Below are positions 1 to 13,200 of a DNA stretch of 64,000 nucleotides, in pieces (position 1 is the stretch's first letter; each line of letters opens with the position of its first letter). The position numbers and the translations under genes are program-made. The notes beneath the pieces are model-generated. The model was not told where the DNA came from, did not search any database, and saw nothing but the letters and a program-made list of their open reading frames with translations. The stretch spans positions 5,387,501-5,451,500 of the forward strand of contig NC_092575.1 in assembly GCF_037975245.1 (NCBI RefSeq), given 5' to 3'. The DNA is from Apostichopus japonicus (Eukaryota > Echinodermata > Holothuroidea > Aspidochirotida > Stichopodidae).

Positions 1-3000
1 TGGATATTTTCAGACCTGGTCTAGGGCTCTTTCATAGTCACAGGGCCTGATATTTTGATCCTGACGGGAGGATCCTCACAGGGTCTTCTTCAGAGGCCCA
101 GAAGAATATCCTGCCGGGATCCAATGGCCAAGTGTCTAACTTTTATATATTTTACCTTCACAGGCTTCTAGCAGTAGCTAAGCTGTTTCTCTTTCTTCTT
201 TTCACTCTACTTAAGGGCTCATAAACTTAAGGCAGATTTCATCTGTGACTTTATATGGTAAAGTGAAATCAAAGATATTGTCTGTGTTCCTCACTGCCTT
301 TAAGTTCCAGATCTTTATTAATCTTTGCTGTGTATGGAATATCAAAACAGTTTTAATCCGTAGAGCTCTAACAGCATTTTGTTCAAAGTTTCTATATGAC
401 TGCAAAATGGCATAGCGTAACCCTGTGATTTTCGTAAAATTTTATTGGGCGAAACTCGATCCCTCTTTTTTTGGTCAGAAGTATTGGATAAAAAAAATTG
501 TATCTCAGATATTAAATAAGTTAGCTGCCTTTCCAAACTCTTGGAATTGGTATGAAAAGAAATTCTAGTAAAAGGGCAAATTTAAAGATTTCGCATTATT
601 TTAGTATTTATATACTGTAGACCTGTCATTTGTTATTGACCTTGAAGTTTTAGCATGACGAACTTTGCGAAAAGAAAACTGTCAAATTACTATTTTCAAG
701 CAATTTTCAGGTAATTAGTGTTTTTCGGCAATTTTTAATTAAATAAAATACATCAGGTGAGGAAAAATGGATTGTTGGTGACAGTTACATTCTTGTTAAA
801 TTTGAACAGAAGCGACCAATTATTTGACTGGCTAGCAAGTTGGGGAGGGGGACCAACATTTCAGTAACTGATCTTTGAGTTGAGATTACTTTTAAAGGAA
901 AAATACAGAGTCATAATTTCCTACGATACAACTGTATATTATGTGCGAGGAAAGTCTGTGCAATTGTAGAATTTTGGTGGATGGTCACATGTCAATGTAT
1001 TTATGTCACATGGGACACTAGGTCCCACCCTTGATTTTACAGTACTCGATTTTCTCATTATGTCTAAGTTTTCTGTAAACAGACTATTTTTTTTTGGTTT
1101 AAGTATGTTAAAGACAATGAGAATAATCATAGTAAATTTAGCTCGGAGGAAAATAATTTTACTTTTGTAATGACTTAAGTGTGGCGCAAAAATCATTTCA
1201 TTATTTGAAGATTTTGTTAAACATGTTTTATACTAAATAGCAAGTAATATTTTTGTTTTCAAGCTTTTTGGATTGAGGGTAAAAGCAGGAGCTTGAAGAT
1301 GGTCATTTTATTAGTCAATACTATGTGCATTCTATATTGGACGTGTGTAATTGATACTGGAGGTCCGAGATATATATGTCTCTATATTTATACAGAGATA
1401 TATATATAGATATATATATCAAAATATATATCAAAAATTGGAGGATCATAAAAAATTGTTTGTAATGGTAATATTTTACGATTCAAAAGCCAAAACTTCA
1501 ACCTTTGGGCTTACCTTATAATGTTCACAAATTATTTCCATAATGGTTGCCATTGTTTAATCAGTATTAATGCACAGTGATTTGTTTATGTTCATAATTA
1601 TGATCATGTTTGTCATTGTTAATCAATATTAATGCACATTAATGCATTAATGTTCATAATTATGATCATAATGTTTGTCATTGTTAATCAATATTAATGC
1701 ACAATGATGCGGTAATGTTCATGAATTATGTCCAAAAGGATTTTCATTAATGCTCCAAGTCGATTCAAAGTTGAAATATTGAAAGTTACGCTGCTAGATA
1801 GACCTACTGCATATTCATGATCTATTCATAATGATGCAATCATAATTCATTGTGTGTTTATACATTTTTAAATGGTTATTGTACGCTACTTTGTTTACCT
1901 ATTGTTAACATTAAACAATAGCCACGCTCATTATGGAAGATGAGTATTGTCCTATAAACAATAGAATACATCAAAACAAAGCTGGAAGCTGAAGCTCCAT
2001 TCTTTAACTGATGGCATTGAAGGCCTAAAACACAACAAAGGAAAACTGAAAAATATGTCAAATTTGAATTTGAATTTATTGTCCACAATCGGAAATTCGG
2101 CTTACAAAGGTCGTAAACAAAAGGAAAAAAAATAGCAATAGTTTAAGTCAATAAACTGCAATACACTTAAATGTACTTCTGAGCAAAATTCCTCATAGAA
2201 CTGGATAGGTTGAATGGTTTTTGTGTACCTGATTTAGATCGTTGCCAACTGAAGTTTGTGACGTCAATTACGCTCAACCAATAAATGAAATACTGCACCT
2301 TATTTGTTCTGGTTATTTTTGAAGGGAAGAAAAAAAAGATGTTTGAAAAAAGATCGGTAATGTTTGCAGAAAGATCGGTAATTTATGAAGAAGATATAGG
2401 TAATATCTAACATATGGCATGGCCATTTTTACAATGTTTCCAGACTTAACATCAAGAGAGTCTTTTAACATATGTACATTAATAATTATGGTGGTATACT
2501 GTAGTGCATACATATATATATATCACAAACCAGTCACAACCAGCTGTTCCTTCAATATGCCTTCAGTGATTCCATATGTCAGCTACGACTTTGTTATTAT
2601 TGTCATGTTATCACATTCCTCTACGTAAAAGACATTTCCTGAAATATTCAACGGGCTTACTTCCTCATTCTATCATCTTGGTTTAAGTTACACGGATCCT
2701 GGGTTGTACCTGCTCGAATACGTCGGCTCTACAAAGCATGAATGTTCGTTAGGTGACGAAATTGTGGGACGTGTTGCAATGTTCGAACGCCGTTTTGGGG
2801 TGCGAATCGTCTAGATCCGTTACGTTAATAATCTCTTACTCAGAATAGATAAATGCAAGAACTTGATGAAAAATTTATTGGGTTCATAACAGGTTGAAAA
2901 AGTTGATCTGGAAGAGTTCCAACGATGTTCAGTGCTTGTTGATTCAGTGCTTTTAGGTACTAGCCTTTTGAGGTTCATGGTTTGAAATTTACTTAAACCT

Positions 3001-5428
3001 GCAGATTTCATAGTAACTCAAAATAGGATAGAATTGATCAAACTTTTTCTACGACACCCTCTTAAAATGAAAGGAGCTAGGAATATTTCTATTCTATTCT
3101 GTTCTCTGCATCTCGTCATCAGGACACTTTTTTTTCGTAATTAGAAGAAGCAAGCACAAGTATAGAAAGGCTCATTAGGAAATGTTTGCAAAATAAATAG
3201 TTTGATTGCCATTGTTAAAAGTAAAATGTTAACCAGTCAAATCTGATGAAATGACATTGATTTAGATCATGATATTGATTGAAATCAATTCAAAAAGTGG
3301 CTTTAAAAATAATTCACAGGGCTCAAAAAGGGATCCTGGTTGCCGGACCTCTTCAAAATCCTAGCCTGCTTGCCCTGATTTGAGAGAGAGAAGGAAAGAA
3401 TTTCCTAGAAAGTAGCTGTGGCATGATTGTAACGTTGAATTTGATTGGCTACTACCCAACAGTTTGCAATTATTATCCTGTTTGATGTTAAAATCTATTG
3501 TCAATTGGGTAAATTAAATATGGACCCTACCATCACATATCAATGTTTTTAATGATCATAACCTGATAGTAATTTAATGTAAGGTGCTTTAATAGGCAAA
3601 GGTGGATTGGTGGATTTGATTTTTTAAAAAGAAATAGGGACAAAAGTAAATTGTTTACTTTCAAATTATCCGCTTGAGGAAGATGCGGCTTGTTTCTGTG
3701 ACTTCCTTGTTTTTAATAGCCCCTACGAATATGGTCACTATGGTAACGGTAAAGTCTTAAAATAGGTTGTTGTTGTTTTTACTTCTTTTCAAACCTTGTA
3801 CATAGTTAGATATTATCTTATTAAAGTGTAAAGCATAAATATCTTAACCTGTTCTCTCTTTTATGTCATAGATATTGAATTATCCTTTTTGTAATCATCA
3901 GATCAAAAATTTTGGTTTTCTAATTTAATTTTCTATTTTGAGTTGCTTTTTTTTAAATCAATTTCCTGGGATCTGATCCTTACCATAATTCTGTTATTTT
4001 TGTCAGTTTCATCTGAGAGTTACGTAAGCTGTTGCATCACGTGTGTTACAATTCCAAATTGAAATCGAAGTAAGTCCGAAAAAGAAAAGTTACTGTAGTC
4101 AGAATTGGTCCAAAAGAAAAGTTGTTCTCAATATTATTTGTATTGAAGCATGCTAATTAAAACACTGAATATGCATTAGCACCATTTTAATGGGATTTTA
4201 GTACAAAAAGAGCATCTGAGATTTGATCAAAATCACAGAAAATAGCTTCTCCCGAGGTACGTGATGGATATCCTTCAACGTACTTAAAGATGTTTTGAAT
4301 GTTTTGTGTAATATTATGTGGATTTATGGAAAACTTTGCTAAGATCTATTCTTCCTTCCACAACACAGCCTTCCCTACTTTTGTGATTCTTTTGTGATTC
4401 TTTTGTGATGCTTTTGTGATGCTTGGAATAGACAGTTTACTTTCTTAGTCATTGAATCACAGGAAAATGAATTCATAAATTGTGCTGTTTAATTTTTTTT
4501 TTTTTTTTTTTTCTAATATGACTCTATTTTATTTATTTTAAAAATTTTGAATCAGCGATTTATTTGTAGATAACATGGAATTGGTGTAAAAACAAAGATG
4601 AAGTGTCGCAGAACATTGGGTGATATATATTTCCAACGATTTACTTTCATGGTGTGTTTCTCTGTTGAGGATGTTTCATGTTACCATGGTAATGGTACAA
4701 ATCTTTCTGTTTCTACTTTAAATAATATCAAGAGAAATAATTTAAAATAAATGGTTAAATGGAAATATTTTGTAATTTTTCGATGTTCTTATTTCTAGTA
4801 GATTTGTGTAAGCCATTTAACCGACTCTTTGCTTTATTAGCTCCAACTATAGCACGCTATAACTAGGAAAATTTTATTATTACATAATTGAGCTGCCACA
4901 GTTTAAATCCACCTCAGGCTCTAAGGTAAGATCTTCCGGGCACATTTTTGGGCTGGGTGGGCCCAAATTTTATTTCCAACTCAAATTCATTTTGGGACAC
5001 ATTCTGTAGGGCCTGAATTTGTGGGGCTCAATATTTTTGAACCGTTTGGGTCCACATTTTAAGGGGATGAAATTTTTGGGGTAAATATATTTTTTAGTCA
5101 GTTTGTTTGGGCCGAATTATTTTGGATCCATTTAAGTGCACAGTTTTACTATACAATGTCACTAAACAGACTTTCTCAACATGATACCAGATTACTGATA
5201 CCTTTCTCTATATGTTGCTGCATTAATCAATAGATAATCTTCATTTTGATGTGCACAAGTTAATGAATATTAACATGCATGGCTTACCACACTATGAATA
5301 TGTTTAGGCAACAGAACCATTAAAAGTTTCTGTTTTCTAGTTACTGAAATGGTTTGGTTGACACTGGAGAAGGGCCTGTATCATATATTCCCCAAAACCT
5401 ACATCTCATACTGCATGCCCATCATGCA
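1..5428. other. Gene-free AT-rich stretch
   Basis: No convincing coding exon was found on either strand; all open frames are short and AT-driven. It holds a roughly 64-bp tandem repeat (1551-1740), an alternating TA-rich palindromic patch (about 1370-1435), a 12-bp repeat of the type cttttgtgattc (about 4377-4422), a T-run near 4490-4512 and a diffuse patch of 'tttgggcc' repeats (4945-5125). It may be intergenic DNA or the flank of a gene lying to the left. Confidence 0.5.
1551..1740. repeat. Tandem repeat, about 64-bp unit, 3 copies
   Basis: The phrase cattgttaatcaatattaat followed by gcaca recurs at 1551, 1614 and 1679, so the spacing is 63 and 65 bp. Each unit also carries gttcataattatgatcat. 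AT-rich minisatellite with no coding signal. Confidence 0.7.
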
Positions 5429-5538
5429 GGCATGAGACTCTTCCGCGGAAACGCGGATTTCAGATTTTTTTTTTTTTCATTTTCGCGTTTTTTCTCGTAA
5501 TTCGCGTTTTTTATTATTTTTTACTATTTTTTTTATTT

Positions 5539-5581
<43 letters not shown>

Positions 5582-5875
5582 CGAACATGCTGGACTGTGA
5601 AGGGAAGGAACACCGAATTTGACCAGTGGTGGAATCAAGTAGCACAAAGCAAGCAAAAAAGCCTTTTTTTGGTTCAAGAAAGCTAATGGATAAATTATAC
5701 AAGCAGAAATTCCACAATTTTTTGGCGAGTTACGTGATGTGAGAGATTCCATCTAGAGTCCACCATTTTGCATTTAAGCCCTCCTTACCTGACAAAAAAA
5801 TTCTAAATTAAACCCCTCCCCCAGGACGGCGATCAATAAATTTCAGATTTTTTTTCCCCGGCTCAGTCTCATCCC
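5429..5875. mobile_element. MITE-like element with short inverted ends
   Basis: The left end reads ggcatgagactcttccgcgg. The right end, reverse-complemented, reads gggatgagactgagccgggg. The ends therefore share GGSATGAGACT in inverted orientation across about 447 bp. The interior holds a T-run of about 40 bases (5539-5579), which creates spurious poly-lysine frames on the minus strand. No transposase is visible and no clean target duplication was found, so a non-autonomous DNA element is an inference. Confidence 0.4.
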
Positions 5876-6071
5876 TGATCATGAGAGAGATTGAGGGGGT
5901 GAGGCAATTTGGGGGAAGAATGTAAAGCATTAATTTGAAATTGACATACAATATAATAAAGATCTCTACATAATGTGCATATAGTTAAAACTTTTGCCCC
6001 AATTTGCCATCCAGACAGACTTCCACACGCGAAAAAAAACTATCCAATGGTAAATTTTTTCACAATCCATA

Positions 6072-6077
6072 TTTATT
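6072..6077 (-). promoter_or_regulatory. Candidate poly(A) signal of ESS2
   Basis: TTTATT on the plus strand reads AATAAA on the minus strand. It is the first canonical signal downstream of the ESS2 stop at 6901-6903 and implies a 3' UTR of roughly 830-850 nt. Confidence 0.5.
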
Positions 6078-6900
6078 GAACCTCAAGAATGATTACGCTT
6101 ATTGCATTCCCCTGAAAAATTTCACTGCAGATACAGTGTCATCAGGTCTAATACAATAGGTCCACAGATGCAATCACACATCTCCAAACATTTGCCTCTC
6201 GGTACTTAAAACCATTCCATTCCGGGGAAATTCTGCAAGTTATTCCACAGACAAAAGTGAGAACATTCTTTAAGGTCGTCTTGAATCGTTGATCTTGGTC
6301 GTCTAACAATTCGCAAAACTGACATATTACAGAAGGCCCACTGAACGTCCTTACTGTAGATAACATGGCCGTCCTTTCTGAAGTCTTCAACAAGGCACTG
6401 TTAGTCCAGAAAAAGATTTGTAGTCGCCGCTGGCGGTTTACACGTCAACCTTGTCGAACCCATAAACCGATTATTAAAGACGAGAGAAATCGTTCGCCGA
6501 TCTTCACGGGCTGTACTTCCACATGCATAGGAATAATTGTCTAGTACCCATGTTTCATCTCTACACAATCTGTCGAGACACATCAATATATGACAATTCA
6601 TATATGACTAAAAGCAGGTGGTTACATTACCTTGAATGTCATCAGTTTTTTGTCCCACCCATCTCCCTTCCTCCTACTATAAGGTGTAGATAAATGTGGA
6701 TGTTGCATCAAACTTTCTCTATCTGACGAAAGTACTAAAAATCATCCTCAAGAGAAAACGGTTGCCCGCCCGGACAAACCAACGGTGTGATTTTAGTGTG
6801 TGTTCATATCGTTCTTCAGTGATAGCACGTCACATAGCAATACAAGTGCCTGCTTTTAATCGGTTTGATGATTAGATCCACCGTATCGAATCACGACAGG
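6078..6900 (-). other. Probable ESS2 3' UTR
   Basis: This lies between the ESS2 stop and the first AATAAA on the minus strand. Two moderately long minus-strand frames sit inside it (6601-6401, 66 aa; 6393-6148, 81 aa). They are in different frames with no clear splice sites, so they are best read as UTR. Base composition is less AT-rich than the DNA to its left. Confidence 0.45.
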
Positions 6901-7234
6901 TCAGAAGAAATCCGCTGCTTTTGACCTGGCATTCCTCTTTGGCAAGTCTAATAAATTGTCTGTCAGACTGACACTTTCAGTCCTCTTTGGTGTAGTTTTC
7001 GGTGTTCGTGTCGGTGTCTTTGTCGGTGTTTTACCCGGTGTTCGACCGGGCGTAGTTCTCAAGATCGGTGTCTTATCTCCCGGCAATGATCTAGGCGACG
7101 GCGTGTAACTGGCTTGTAAGGATTTATCCGTGCTGGTTCTGGAAACGCTCTTATTGACGAGTCTCTGGGCCGCTGGACTTAACGAATGTAACCTCTCCAT
7201 GGACCTGGCAGATCCAAACCTCTTTGGAGACGGG
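6901..7234 (-). CDS. ESS2: ESS2 coding exon 8 (C-terminus)
   Basis: It begins after acceptor TTGGCAG and encodes SPKRFGSARS, SLSPAAQRLV, YTPSPRSLPG, the RTPGKTPTKTPTRTP repeat and the terminal DNLLDLPKR...AADFF signature. The stop TGA is at 6903-6901. Confidence 0.93.
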
Positions 7235-10200
7235 CTGCCAATATGAGAAGGGATGGAAGAGAATGGGTCAGAATATGTAAAACGATAAATATTATTTATT
7301 GAACAGTCATACTAATCGAGGCTCAACAGAGGTCACTATTATTACAATTATGAATTTTTTTTATGTATATTTATATTTTCATGTTCTTTATTGTGTTTTT
7401 ATCCCTGTCTTATATCATTTTTTTTAACTTTTACTGCTGTTGTTATTACTTTTAGGTTTTCTTAAGTTTGTAATTTTATTTTCCAGGTATTGGTTCTTTT
7501 GAACAGTGCTCTTGAGGAAGTTTTATTTCATGATAACAGTACTTTAATATTTGGATTTTATTATTATTTATTATTATGAAATGATACTGGACTGTAATTC
7601 TGACAAATTTTAGGGCAATCGATAAAACAAAATTCTGCCCAGGCTATGTAAATAGCCAATAATACAAAATGCAGAAAAAACAGGCTGGATAGGACACCAA
7701 CATAATTTAAATTTAAGCAGGTATCAGGGTTGCATAGGTAACATTATCAGTTCTGTATTTCAAATGGCAGGCATTTTACAAAGTAATTTTGTTAACCATC
7801 ATTTTACAAAGGTTTTGATCACAATAAGACTGCAATTGATAAATTAAAACAAGACAATTGGACACAGAATCTTCATTCAACATCTTCTAATATTCGGTTT
7901 AAAAGAAAGATTCATGTTCCTATTAATTAATAAATAAACATAGAAACTTTCATCTGGAAAAAATCTGCACAAATTTTTGTGTGATGATCAAACTTTCTGA
8001 GATCTTATCAAAATAGTCATGATAATAATAATCATAATAATATCAGATTTATATAGCCCTTTATACCAGTGATAGGTTTCAAAGCTGTATGTAGATGTTA
8101 CGACGTGTTGACCCATGGTCAATGATAACCTGTCCCAGAGACAATACCTCCAGGCGGCTGCAGTTACATACTGCGCCCAATAATAAGTTACCTTACAGGT
8201 ACCCATTTAAACCCCTGGGTGCATGGAGAGAGGCAAGTGAGATAAAGCATCTTGCCCAAGGACACAAGGTAATGAACTAGGCAGGAATCAGCGTTCCTTG
8301 GATCAAGAGTCTGACGCCTTAGCCAATTGGCCACCACGCTCTCTTATGAGAAGAGATCTCATCGCCAACACTTTCCTTCTCACTGAAAATATCTGCTGAA
8401 AACATGTGAATAATGTCATGTAATGAACAAAAACTAGAAACCTTGAAAGACTCTGAGCCACTCTCTTCAATGCTGCCTCTTTCTTGGCACGATGTTGCTT
8501 GCTGGCTTTCTCCACTAAAGACAAAACAAGAACATCCCTCCTGGGAACTTTCGGCATCTACGGTAAAAGGGAGGGAAAACAAAAAGTGGAAATTGATAGA
8601 GTCCTAAGCTCTATACACTCAGGGTTTCTTTGCTCTGTGTATAAGTAAAGTAAAATTTTATTGATATCAATCATAAAATGAAGACATAATAAAATGGAAT
8701 CCGCAGCTTAAAAATATGCAAAATATATATATATACAAAAATATGATAAATATTTCATCTAGTATGCGTCGCAGTCAGTAAATCCATAAAAACAAAAAAT
8801 GTTAAGATTGAAATACCAGTGATAATTAGTGTCAGTAACATATATATTTCATTAAGAAAAGATTTACAAAAGTAAACTATTAATCTTAATAGTTTTCTGT
8901 ATTTTTCTTTTTCTTAGGGTGGAAGGAGTGAAACGTGAATGAGCTATTGTATTTCTCATAACTACTGTAGTTTTATTCTCTGTCTCTGAGATTTATCATT
9001 TCCTTTTTCAGTTGTTCTTCTAACAGTAGTTTTACATTTTTCTCACTCAACTGTGTGCTATCTTCACGTCTGTTTTGTTCTTATGAATAGCACATTAATC
9101 AATGGAACGAATGAATTCAAAAAAATAGGAAGAAGGATGGAAAAATGAACTCACATTTGCGTTCAACTCTGACAGACATATTACACAGAAACATTTTATT
9201 ACATCGGTATTAATAACATGAAAGCCCACACAATTCCTGATTCAAGTACCAGCAAATGTCTTAAAATTTCCTTCTATGAAATCTGAAAAAGGTTTACTTT
9301 TAACTTTCATTTTGATTTAGATGACGGAATGGAAAAATCTTTGGATGCAACTGCAAAAATACTGCCGGCAGTATCACAATCAGGGTCAAAGGTCAATGGT
9401 GTTGTCAAGCTCATGACAGCTTGATTGTATCACAGGGATTCACTGTGTGTGACAGATAAGGTAGTGTTCAGGGGCGGACCCTGGATTCTCAAGGCAGGGG
9501 TGTGACCGGAAGGGTCACTGGAGTGGACCACCCATGTAGAAGCTTTATGAGCACACTCCCGCAGAAATTATGAAATAATAATACATCGTCAAATGGTGGA
9601 TTCTGAGGCATAAATAGACTATAAAGTAGGTCATAATAAGGTCTAAAGAGAGGGTTGTGCTAATAATTAGTTTCAATTTTCTTTGTGTGAGGTAGAAAAG
9701 GAGCTGGAGGTGGAGAACACCCCTTCCCCCCCTCCCCCTACCTTCCCAAAGAAAAAAGTGAAGCAAAATCCCTAGTTCTATGCTTGGTCTTACCCTAAAA
9801 TGCGGTCCAGGGGAAGCCGATGGCGTACTGCTACCATCAAGTCTAAAAGGTGTGCTCTCTATTTCACCCCAGGTCATCAACGGAGATTCATTAACACCTG
9901 CGCGGGAAAAAGAATCGTTATAGATTGTGAACATTTATAAACAGGATCTGAGAAGGCGAGGCTGATTTATCTTTACGTGCTAACAGTATCATGAATTTTT
10001 TAATCTCCGTGGAGCATATAGGATAGACCCAAAGAAACCTCTCAAAATTTGCAAAATTATTAATAAAGAATACAGTTGTTCCTACATTTTTCCTATCTTC
10101 AGGTTTAGCAAAAATGCTTAATTTGAGTTTCCTTGTAATAAAGGGATAGATTGTGAGTATTTATAGACGTGATCTGAAGGCCAGAAGGCGAGGCTGATTT

Positions 10201-13200
10201 TTCCTTCAGTGCTTGACATGATGGTAATTGGGTGTGGCCGAAAACTTCAAAATGTGCTCGTTATTTTCTGCAAAGTATATTCCAGTTTTTGTCATGTCTT
10301 GCCATACAACCCAAGCACAAATTTAGTGGTAACCCCCACAATGATAGTGAAGACGAAAATAGGTTACACTATTTTAAAAACCTCTATTCACTTTTTGTTT
10401 CTTAGCTCCTGTATTGAGTATGACTTATTTTTGATAGTTGATTACTTCATGACCACAGAATTCTGCGATGTCATCACGGCACATGTTCTTCCAAAGTTTT
10501 CAGGGAATAATTTTTATAGTATTGCATAGCAAAATGCTAAAACAAACAAAACAAAGTATGAAAGGTGTATAGAAGTTAGTTTTTTTTTTTACACAGTAAC
10601 CAAAAAGTGCAAAATTAAAAAATCTAAACACTAAATTAATGCCTGAGCTTTCCTTTCCACTTATAACATTATTTGTGCCGTGAAAATGTGATACAATTCA
10701 AACATTTGCCTTACTTGTCGGTGTAATCCACATTCAATCCTTCATTAAAAAAAATGACATTTCTGTATGATTATTACTTTTTGCTGTGTAATATATGGCT
10801 TGTACACTTCAACCGAAAGCAAACACATCTTCATATTATTTGACACGACGATTCCACTCACTCTACTTTTGCCAGATACATTCATGAAACTATAACAAAC
10901 GTTAAAACAAATATCTTTGTCATCAAAAATGCTAAATATTTCACTTAACACAGTGCAGAATTTTTGAAGCATATTTTCTAAATTAGTCAACTTCTACCAA
11001 CCAGAATATTCCTTCATACTGCCATATCCAAACAAATTACCCTAGCAACACCACATCAGTAAATTTTTGCAGATCCTAGGCTGGATATTGTAATAGGAGA
11101 AGCAAACAACAAAGCCATAACACTAGGTCTACACACTTTCTTGTGGAGTGATTTTGTTATTTATATACAGGTGGCCTTTTATCACTTGCAAATAAAGAAA
11201 AGCCACTTTACCAGGTGCTGGGGATGGAGTTGCCACAAACCCAAAGCCATTAACAGTAGCGCCTTGACCAGTAACCACCTCCTTGCCGTCGGCACCAATT
11301 TTCCCTTGCTGCTTGGAGGCCTGTTGAGCCACGGCCTGGGCCATGTTAGTTTTATGGGAATCCACAGCGAATGGGCTGCCTTCGAACCTGGTGTTCATAT
11401 GCTTTATTTCTCGGGCTTTCTTCACATCCTCCATTTTCTCTGATGGACTGTATTCCATTCCTTGAAAGAAAAAAACAATGTTATGATACTGGATTATCAT
11501 GAAGTTAATATTTTCTTTGCAATTAAAGATTTCAAAAAAATCTATTCAAAATATTCAGTCTACTTTGTGCAGACAGTTTCCTGTACTCGATAATGTGAAG
11601 ATGGTGAAAAAGGGTTTAATCTTGAACTGTAGCATGCATGGTACAGAAGCAAATTAGGAACAACCTTCTTTAAGTATAATTTTGTTTAAGATAATTGGTT
11701 TCCTTAGCTTTCATATTAAGTTTTTCTCCACACTGACGAATTAAGACTTGAGCAAGTTCAAACGTCACATGACAAAGTCACCAGTGTCCTGATGTTTCAT
11801 CTCCTTGACAGGTTTCTCTCACCTTTCAGTAGAAGCCAAAAATACAGCTTATCAAAAATTTTCTCCAAAGCAAAGTTTGTTTTTTAACTTTATTAACCAA
11901 TTTCTGATGAAAACTTTTTATAAATTTCAAAAGCAACAAAACAACAACAACAAATCACCTGAAAGACCCTTAAAAGAAATTGTACATAGACAAAATAGAT
12001 CTTCAAAAATGGACTCACCTTCTGGGACATACATGAGCATATTTTTCGGTGTGTAAGTCCAAGTCTTGACGTTAGAATCGCTGGGTCCTTCGATCGCCAG
12101 TGTCTCTGGACCCTTCAGTTTTAACTTCTCATCCTGCTCTTCGGCTTGCTTTTTGACCGCCTCGTACAGCCAGGCGTGTTTCTGACGGACTTTCTCTTGC
12201 GCAACCTCCATGATCTCGACAAACGATGCGTTGTCTTCACTTGTGTGTTTGGAGAGATACTTGTCTAACGAAAGATTTGCGTCTCCTTTTCCTGGAAATA
12301 AGGAATATTCACAAAAAAGCAGGATTTCATTGCAAAGGAAAGGAAGTCCTCTCCAATACACAATAACCTTCAAATTGCAAAGTGTTCACAGATATATAAG
12401 GCATAGTGCATGGAATATTAACTGTTGTATTTTGCATTGTAAATTTAGGTTTTCCCTTGATTCAATTAGAAATTAAATTTATTTTCTATATTTAAAAATT
12501 AATACGCAAGCAGTTCAGTTGAAGGTAGTTCAGCACTTCACTTGATGTTGGCGATTGATTGACATCATCAAAAATACTCTGAAAATATGGATAACAGTTC
12601 AGAGACAGAGGACAATTGTATTTTTATATATGCATTATATCATATTGGATTTGTATTGAAAGCCACAGTTTTGGTGAGTAAAATTTACTGACTGTTGCAG
12701 TCAAAGTAGTACTTGAACTGGCATTAGGCTTCAGGTTTGGTTTGAAGAAAAGAAACTTCGAACACTGAGTGAATTTGCTTCAAAATGCAAGAAACATATT
12801 CCACTTTAAAGAAACCTGGAAGCCAGTTGGCTTTGTGCTTCCTTGCCATACACTTTGCTCAATTCCACATAGCTATCTGACTTAAGTAGACCAAGTGAGT
12901 TAAATTTGTCCAAGAATTAAAGTGAGAACCAGAAGAGATCAGAGATTTCCAGCTCTTATATGTAGCACTCCCTTGCGGGCACCAACCATTTAATTCACTG
13001 GAAAAGGATTTTACAGTATAGAATTATTATTCCAAAATGTTTCAATATCCAGAAAGAACAGTCTTCTTATGTGTAATAGCGACACACAAATGTATGAATA
13101 AAAGAACAGTTTTTCTTGTACTAATTTTGAGCTAGCCAATCAGTTCTGCCGCCAACCATCCCTTTAATAATTGGTATTAATGAATGAAAGTTACATGACA

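Noticed and set aside
5514-5752. Poly-lysine ORFs on the minus strand
   Set aside because: Caused by a homopolymer T-run of about 40 bases inside a MITE-like element.
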